NCBI RefSeq assembly: GCF_013304385.1
Contig: NZ_JAAITU010000008.1
Coordinates: 34,140 to 98,139, forward strand
From: Blautia glucerasea
GTDB lineage: Bacteria > Bacillota > Clostridia > Lachnospirales > Lachnospiraceae
Reading direction: 5' to 3'
Length of the DNA: 64,000 nucleotides
Below, piece by piece: positions 58,853-64,000 of the stretch (its first letter is position 1; every line of letters begins with the position of its first letter). A program made the translations under genes and the position numbers. A model generated the notes under the pieces. That model had not been told where the DNA came from and searched no databases. It saw only the letters and a program-made list of their open reading frames with translations.

Positions 58853-60421
58853 TCATTCAATAATATGCTCACGCATCACTTTCTCTTTTTTTACGTTCTT
58901 TATATAATCTACAATTTCCAGAGAATACATAATCTGCAACCGTTCAGCCTGCTCAGAAAAATCATAACCTAGCTTATCTATCAAACCCTCAATTCGATAA
59001 AGCATAGTATTTCTGTGTACATGCAAAAGCTTGGCTGCTGCCGAAATATGTCTCTCACACTTCAACCACATGGTTACCGTCTTAATCATATAATGATCTT
59101 CACCATATAATTCCAGAATCCTTAAAACAACAGGATGCAGTTTCTGCTGCAAAACGCCCTTTTGTCCGTACTGCTCCAATCCATGCTGCACGATGTAATC
59201 TTTATAGTCATACATTTTTTTATTCGGATCTATCTCCCTGCCAAGACGAATAGCCGTTTTTGCCTGCTCATAGTAATCAGCTGCTTCAAACAATGAAAAA
59301 AACTGGATACTAATACCACTAAGTAATTTTTCTTTTTTTAGCCAATTCTGAAATACCATATCTTCCTCATCTTCATACATATCCGTATATTCTTCAAAAA
59401 ACACAGCATTTCCCTCATGGAAACATCCTATACATTTTGGAAACCGCCGCTTTGTAGCCTCCATGATCTCTCTTCTTTTAATACCTGCCATTTCCGCATT
59501 TTCATAGCAAATGCAAAATATTCGCCACTTTTTATATATATCCAGATTCAAAAAATTAGCTCTGTCCAGAATTGTATCTATCTCCATTTTCTTTTTCCCG
59601 ATCAGATCAGCCAGAAAAAATTCTACCGCCTCCCCCATTGCAAGTCCATAAAATTCATCTGCTTCCAGACGACTAGTAATTTCTCGGGTAAGTACCATCA
59701 AAAGCTGCTCTGTTCCTCTAGTAAACACTTTGGTGCCCGCCTCGATCATCATAAGCGACACAAATGCCACTGTATGTCTTTGTACAATCACTGGTTGCAA
59801 CATAACATACCTGTTGGATGCGGTAGTATATAACTGCTTCGGTGCCCGTTGATGAAGGATATCCTTACTATGGATATTATCTCTAAGCAAATATTCAGTC
59901 CTAATATATCCTTCTTTTATATACTGCCATACAGCATCATCACATTCCTTATCTCTGGAATATGCAATAGTACGTTCTGCTCCATCTACCAAAGAAATCG
60001 GATACGGAAAAATCTCATCACTAACGTCTAGCATCTGCTGCAGGCTCCCCATAGTGCTGCACAGATTTTTCAGTTTCAATTCCCAACGATTATAATAAGA
60101 AAACACGTCCTCTACATCATTATAGAACATACCGAAATCTGCATTTCTGTCTACATAATAAAAATTACATCCCTCACCAATAGTATCAAATGTATCCGGT
60201 ACACCACAGCAGATCACAGTCACATATTTCATGTTAAACTCACGATTTAATCGTTCAATATCCTCTGCAATACCGATATATAAATATTGGGGTTCAAACT
60301 TATCCATATATCTGTGGAGCAGTCGCGCACTTTCTAATATAGGTTCTGAGCTTTTACCACAATATTGTACAAAATGATATTTTTTCAGCCGTTCAGCCAA
60401 TATGTCAATGCTTATATTCAT
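58853..60421 (-). CDS. PucR-family transcriptional regulator
   Basis: This 522-residue protein ends with the PucR/CdaR-type helix-turn-helix (about 460-515): 'MWLKCERHISAAAKLLHVHRNTMLYRIEGL' (core 'AAKLLHVHRNTMLYRI'). The long N-terminal region has two alpha/beta sensory parts, including 'FPYPISLVDGAERTIAYSRD', that probably bind the inducer. AGGAGG six bases before the ATG at 60421 sets the start; the frame is open further upstream but without a site. It lies directly upstream of the catabolic operon, is separated from it by its own terminator, and a perfect dyad lies in between, so it is the likely activator of that operon. The ligand is unknown. Confidence 0.88.
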   Translation of the reverse strand: MNISIDILAERLKKYHFVQYCGKSSEPILESARLLHRYMDKFEPQYLYIGIAEDIERLNREFNMKYVTVICCGVPDTFDTIGEGCNFYYVDRNADFGMFYNDVEDVFSYYNRWELKLKNLCSTMGSLQQMLDVSDEIFPYPISLVDGAERTIAYSRDKECDDAVWQYIKEGYIRTEYLLRDNIHSKDILHQRAPKQLYTTASNRYVMLQPVIVQRHTVAFVSLMMIEAGTKVFTRGTEQLLMVLTREITSRLEADEFYGLAMGEAVEFFLADLIGKKKMEIDTILDRANFLNLDIYKKWRIFCICYENAEMAGIKRREIMEATKRRFPKCIGCFHEGNAVFFEEYTDMYEDEEDMVFQNWLKKEKLLSGISIQFFSLFEAADYYEQAKTAIRLGREIDPNKKMYDYKDYIVQHGLEQYGQKGVLQQKLHPVVLRILELYGEDHYMIKTVTMWLKCERHISAAAKLLHVHRNTMLYRIEGLIDKLGYDFSEQAERLQIMYSLEIVDYIKNVKKEKVMREHIIE

Positions 60422-60587
60422 TACATTCCTCCTAATCATCCTATATCGGGCATAAATAGCAAACACCCCAATACTTAAATAGCTATCTACATGGTTCACT
60501 CACCGTCTATTCTAATATACACTACATATTCATTATAATAGCAGATACACTGTCCTTCAACACAGAATTTTTATGCAATTATCCCTG

Positions 60588-60616
60588 TTTACACCAGTTA
60601 TCTCCAATGTTAAAAT
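60588..60616 (+). promoter_or_regulatory. Extended -10 promoter of the cutC operon
   Basis: TTTACA (60588-60593), a 17-bp spacer and TAAAAT (60611-60616) with TG one base before it. It lies 45 bp before the ATG, and GAGGGG precedes the start. Confidence 0.7.
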
Positions 60617-60661
60617 ACAAAATAGCTATTTATTGAATGGATTATCGAGGGGATTTTTCTT

Positions 60662-61435
60662 ATGGAAATGGAAAACGATATACTTGAAGTATGTGTGGAT
60701 TCCACAGAATCTGCCCTGGCAGCCCAGGAGGGTGGTGCATCCAGGCTGGAGCTTTGTGGTAATCTTGTGATTGGCGGAACCTCACCCAGTCCCTGTCTTT
60801 TTCAGGAAGTACAGGCGGCTGTGGAGCTTCCTGTCCACATACTGATCCGTCCCAGATATGGGGACTTCTGTTATACAGAGCATGAATTTCATATCATGCT
60901 AAAGGAAATCGAAATGTTTCACAGGCTTGGTGCCCAGGGGGTTGTGATCGGTGTGCTGTGTCCGGACGGTACTCTGGATCTGACACGTATGAAGCAGCTG
61001 ATCCAGACCGCCGGAGATATGTGTGTTACCCTGCACCGGGCCTTTGATCTTTGTGCAGATCCTTTTGCTGCTATGGAACAGGCAAAAGAGCTTGGCATAC
61101 ATACTATCCTGACCTCTGGCCAACAGAATAACTGCTGCCAGGGCAAAGAACTGCTTCGCCAGCTGGTGAGCCATGAAGAGGGCCGTATCAGCATCATGGC
61201 AGGCGGCGGGATCAATCCTCAGACTTTAAAAGAGCTTTTACCTTACACCGGTGCCCATGCCTGGCATATGTCCGGCAAGGCCCTTTTTCAAAGTCCTATG
61301 ACTTACCGTAAAAAAGAGATTTCCATGGGTGCCGCATCCCTGGATGAATTTCAGATCCTGCGTACCAGTGCATCTCAGATTCGTCAGGCCAAAGAAATCC
61401 TGACTCATCATAAGGAGGCTTATCATGTTTCTTGA
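60662..61435 (+). CDS. cutC: CutC-family protein
   Basis: This 257-residue TIM-barrel protein matches CutC throughout: 'LEVCVDSTESALAAQEGGASRLELC', 'HILIRPRYGDFCYTEHE', 'GVVIGVLCPDGTLD', 'VTLHRAFDLCADPFAAME' and 'IMAGGGINPQT', each cited as a landmark. CutC was linked to copper tolerance in E. coli, but its biochemical role remains unclear and in Firmicutes it often travels with carbohydrate genes. It overlaps the transglutaminase-like gene by 11 bp, so the two are coupled. It is the first plus-strand gene after the large minus-strand block and has its own promoter. Confidence 0.92.
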   Translation: MEMENDILEVCVDSTESALAAQEGGASRLELCGNLVIGGTSPSPCLFQEVQAAVELPVHILIRPRYGDFCYTEHEFHIMLKEIEMFHRLGAQGVVIGVLCPDGTLDLTRMKQLIQTAGDMCVTLHRAFDLCADPFAAMEQAKELGIHTILTSGQQNNCCQGKELLRQLVSHEEGRISIMAGGGINPQTLKELLPYTGAHAWHMSGKALFQSPMTYRKKEISMGAASLDEFQILRTSASQIRQAKEILTHHKEAYHVS

Positions 61436-63866
61436 AAACAACCGTTCCAGAATCGAAAAACAATTTGAAACTTTTTGCCAGAAGCTGCCTGGCATTGCAG
61501 CTCACATAAGCAAAAGAATGGATGCACTGAATCCGGATGTGATTCTTGCGCTGAAATACCTTTATGTATGTATGCCCTATAGCGATGCAGGCAATTATTC
61601 TTTTGATACCTTTCTGGATTTTGCCTGGCAGGGGATTTATCTTTGGAAAAACTCTCCATATAGATCCCAGCTTTCCGAAGAGCTGTATCTGAATTATGTT
61701 CTTTTTCACAGGGTCAACGAGGAAGAGATCAAGCCTTGCCGTACCCTTTTCTGGGAAAAGATCAAAAAACGGATCCAGGGTCTTTCCATGAAAGAGGCTA
61801 TCCTTGAGATCAACCATTGGTGCTGTCAGGAAGCCATGTACCAGTCCACTGACTGCCGCACCAGCTCTGCACTGGATGTTTACCGTCATGGTTTTGGCAG
61901 ATGTGGGGAAGAGTCTGTATTTGCAGTAAATGTACTGCGAAGTGCAGGGATTCCTGCCAGACAGGTGTATGTGCCCAGATGGTCCCACTGCGATGACAAC
62001 CACGCCTGGGTGGAGGTATGGTGTGACGGTGACTGGCATTATCTTGGTGCCTGTGAACCGGAGGCAGACCTGGATCGGGGCTGGTTTACCAATGCAGCTT
62101 CAAGAGCCATGATGATCCGTTCCCGCTGGTTTGACAAGATTCCGCCAGAGAATGAGGATGTGATCGGTATGGATGATGTGAATCTGATGCTGAACCAGCT
62201 TCCCAGATATGCCCACACCAAACGGATCACCATCCATATAACAGATCTGGACGGATGTTCTGTCCCAGATGCGGATGTCCGTGCTGAGATCCTTAATTAT
62301 TCCCAGTTTACCCCTGTTGCCAGGCTTCGTACAGATGCCAATGGCTGTGTTTCTTTTGTTACAGGCTTTGGCAGTCTGCATATCTGTGCCGTTTATGGAG
62401 AGACCTATGGTGAATGCCTGATCAACACCAGAGAGGACGACCATTTTGAGTGCATGCTGGGAGAGGGCTTTCTTGAAGACGAATGGGAAGACTTTAATAT
62501 GACCGCCCCGGATGACACGGTAGGAAACCTGGAACCATTTCCCGCAGATCTGGAAAAAGCAAATAATGACCGGGTTGCTGCCGAATCTGCCAAATGCAGA
62601 CATAAAGCAGCCAAGTTCCAGCCTTTATGGCGCAACTGTCTTTTTGGCCACGAGCTGAAGGTAATGGAAGAACTGATGTCTGTCCTTTCCGAAAAAGACC
62701 AGAAGGATGTTTATCCTGAGATTCTGGACGAGCACTACCGAGAGGCCTCTGTATACGGCGAAATGTTCCCCAGAGATTTCTTTCTTCATTATATATGGAA
62801 TCCCAGGATTGATGATGAGATCCTGACCAAATGGCGTAGAAGCATTTTGGGCTATTTTTCACAGGAGCAACAGGATCAGTTCCGCAGCAAACCTTTCCTG
62901 ATCTGGCAGTGGATTGAAGAAAACATTCAGGAAAATGACCAGCAGGAAAGAAGAACTGTTTATACAACCCCGGCTGCTGCCCTGCGCCTGAAAATTGCAG
63001 GAAGCCGATCCCGTGCCATTCTTTTTGTAGCAATTGCCCGTACTCTTGGAATTCCTGCAAGACTGAATCCTGAGGACGGAGCCATGGAATACTGGGAAAA
63101 CAAAGGTTTTGCACAGATCCATGAAAGCCGCAGGAAGGATGCCCGTCTTGTTATTACCGGTGAAGAGCAGTATGACTGGACCTATTCCAGGAACTGGGCC
63201 CTTGCAAAGGCTGACAAAAACGGCTATCTTTTTTTCCAGCTGGAGGATATTCCCTGGCAGAAGACAGGTATCACACTGGATGTGGAACCTGGCTATTATC
63301 GGGTGATCACTTCCAACCGGCTGCCTTCCGGTACTATTTTCGCCAGCCGCTATGATTTTCATGTAGCGAAAGGTGAAACTCACAGGATTAGCCTTCGTCA
63401 CAGAAATATCCATCCGGACCAGATGATGAACCCTCATCCGATTCCAGATTTTAATTTAAGGGATCAGGCTGGCAATACGGATACCATTTCCCGGATCACC
63501 GATGGTACGCGAAGGATCCTGCTCTGGTTAGATCCTGGCAAAGAGCCAACCCAGCATATTTTAAATGAACTTATGGAAATGGAAGATGATTTTTCAGCTA
63601 TCCAGAACCAGCTGATATTTATTCTTGAGAATGAAGAAGCTGCCAGAGAATCTGTATTTCGTCAATGTTTGCAGGTCTTCCCTAAGGCTGGTGTTTATTT
63701 TGCTTCTTTCGGAAAAGAAAAGGAAATGACTGCCAGAAAGATGTATACAGATTCTGACAAACTGCCTCTGATGGTGATCACAGACGGGGCACTCACCGGA
63801 TGTTTTGCATCCGCAGGATATGCTGTAGGCATGGCAGATATGTTGTTGAAGATTTTCAGGTTGTAG
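61425..63866 (+). CDS. Multidomain transglutaminase-like protein with C-terminal thioredoxin-fold domain
   Basis: This 813-residue protein has no signal peptide or membrane helix. A helical N-terminal part precedes a transglutaminase-like core (about 130-230) with C160 in 'GRCGEES' and H193 in 'DDNHAWVEVW'; the third residue position reads 'LGACEPE' instead of the usual Asp. A carboxypeptidase-regulatory-like beta domain (about 265-345) follows, then a second, degenerate transglutaminase-type segment (about 510-580; 'SRSRAILFVAIARTLGIPARL') and a thioredoxin-like domain (about 690-813; 'PIPDFNLRDQAGN'). The substrate is unknown; protease or amidase activity is possible. It is coupled to cutC by an 11-bp overlap. 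The remaining 134 bp to the window end show no gene. Confidence 0.8.
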   Translation: MFLENNRSRIEKQFETFCQKLPGIAAHISKRMDALNPDVILALKYLYVCMPYSDAGNYSFDTFLDFAWQGIYLWKNSPYRSQLSEELYLNYVLFHRVNEEEIKPCRTLFWEKIKKRIQGLSMKEAILEINHWCCQEAMYQSTDCRTSSALDVYRHGFGRCGEESVFAVNVLRSAGIPARQVYVPRWSHCDDNHAWVEVWCDGDWHYLGACEPEADLDRGWFTNAASRAMMIRSRWFDKIPPENEDVIGMDDVNLMLNQLPRYAHTKRITIHITDLDGCSVPDADVRAEILNYSQFTPVARLRTDANGCVSFVTGFGSLHICAVYGETYGECLINTREDDHFECMLGEGFLEDEWEDFNMTAPDDTVGNLEPFPADLEKANNDRVAAESAKCRHKAAKFQPLWRNCLFGHELKVMEELMSVLSEKDQKDVYPEILDEHYREASVYGEMFPRDFFLHYIWNPRIDDEILTKWRRSILGYFSQEQQDQFRSKPFLIWQWIEENIQENDQQERRTVYTTPAAALRLKIAGSRSRAILFVAIARTLGIPARLNPEDGAMEYWENKGFAQIHESRRKDARLVITGEEQYDWTYSRNWALAKADKNGYLFFQLEDIPWQKTGITLDVEPGYYRVITSNRLPSGTIFASRYDFHVAKGETHRISLRHRNIHPDQMMNPHPIPDFNLRDQAGNTDTISRITDGTRRILLWLDPGKEPTQHILNELMEMEDDFSAIQNQLIFILENEEAARESVFRQCLQVFPKAGVYFASFGKEKEMTARKMYTDSDKLPLMVITDGALTGCFASAGYAVGMADMLLKIFRL

Positions 63867-64000
63867 TTTAAACAAACAAGCAGACCGCCCCATTCACTAT
63901 TATCAGCGTAATAATTTGTACAATTTTAACATATTTACATATTCATTTAACATAATATATAGCAAGAATTCTCCTTCCTCTACAGGTGGGAGATGAATTG

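Noticed and set aside
61296..62039. Minus-strand open frame of about 247 codons inside the transglutaminase-like gene, and another at 62494-63114
   Set aside because: Both lie opposite a well-supported gene, have no domain signal or ribosome site, and have the composition of antisense frames.
1..64000. tRNA, rRNA, riboswitch or prophage genes
   Set aside because: Reading both strands gave no cloverleaf with conserved TTCRANNC arm, no rRNA-like stretch, no recognisable riboswitch core and no phage structural or integrase gene; a covariance-model search would settle small RNAs.

Overview
The window looks like a chromosomal segment of a Gram-positive, anaerobic gut-type Firmicute, most likely a Lachnospiraceae member of the Blautia/Dorea kind. 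The reasons are a reverse rubrerythrin beside a Fur-family regulator, sugar ABC transporters without their own ATPase, 2-hydroxyacyl-CoA dehydratase-type proteins, strong AGGAGG-like ribosome sites, and no outer-membrane or LPS core genes. This is inferred from gene content; no rRNA or tRNA gene was seen.

Region 1 (1-2100) holds the end of an FAD-dependent dehydrogenase, then a PerR/Fur-type repressor and a rubredoxin-rubrerythrin. Both latter promoters are legible and are followed by related Fur-type boxes. Region 2 (2100-7340) holds three small secreted proteins (two from a recent tandem duplication), a zinc-ribbon/membrane/beta-helix protein, a small Ser/Thr kinase and a divergent XRE regulator. 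Region 3 (7390-10060) is decayed: a butanol-dehydrogenase-type pseudogene, a truncated FAD oxidoreductase pseudogene and an Rpn-type nuclease.

Region 4 (about 11,130-37,980, nearly all minus strand) is a surface-glycan locus. It encodes a Wzm/Wzt ABC exporter whose Wzt has a carbohydrate-binding C-terminus, a four-gene GDP-D-glycero-D-manno-heptose pathway, FdtA/FdtB-type genes for a dTDP-3-amino-3,6-dideoxyhexose with a GNAT acyltransferase, and a GtrA/GtrB/GT-C set for side-chain decoration. It also carries an acyltransferase, several GT2/GT4 enzymes and a 1357-residue protein joining a methyltransferase, a kinase-like domain, a coiled coil, a GT2 and a GT4. That architecture recalls the WbdD chain terminator fused to glycosyltransferases, and is the most interesting candidate here. 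A MazF-type toxin-antitoxin pair interrupts the locus. The stretch from about 19,000 to 32,600 is visibly A+T-richer than its flanks.

Region 5 (38,050-46,740) has a two-gene 2-hydroxyacyl-CoA dehydratase/activase set and a maltodextrin-type operon (binding protein, two permeases, GH133-type debranching enzyme). Region 6 (46,770-60,420) is a second catabolic operon: PucR-type regulator, fucose-isomerase-like enzyme, GH2 glycosidase, ABC importer, iron-dependent alcohol dehydrogenase, PfkB kinase, two class II aldolase paralogues (one with its active site lost) and an EamA transporter. Together these have the logic of isomerise, phosphorylate, cleave and reduce, as expected for a 6-deoxy or otherwise 6-modified hexose. 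Region 7 (60,590-63,866) is a plus-strand pair, CutC and a multidomain transglutaminase-like protein.
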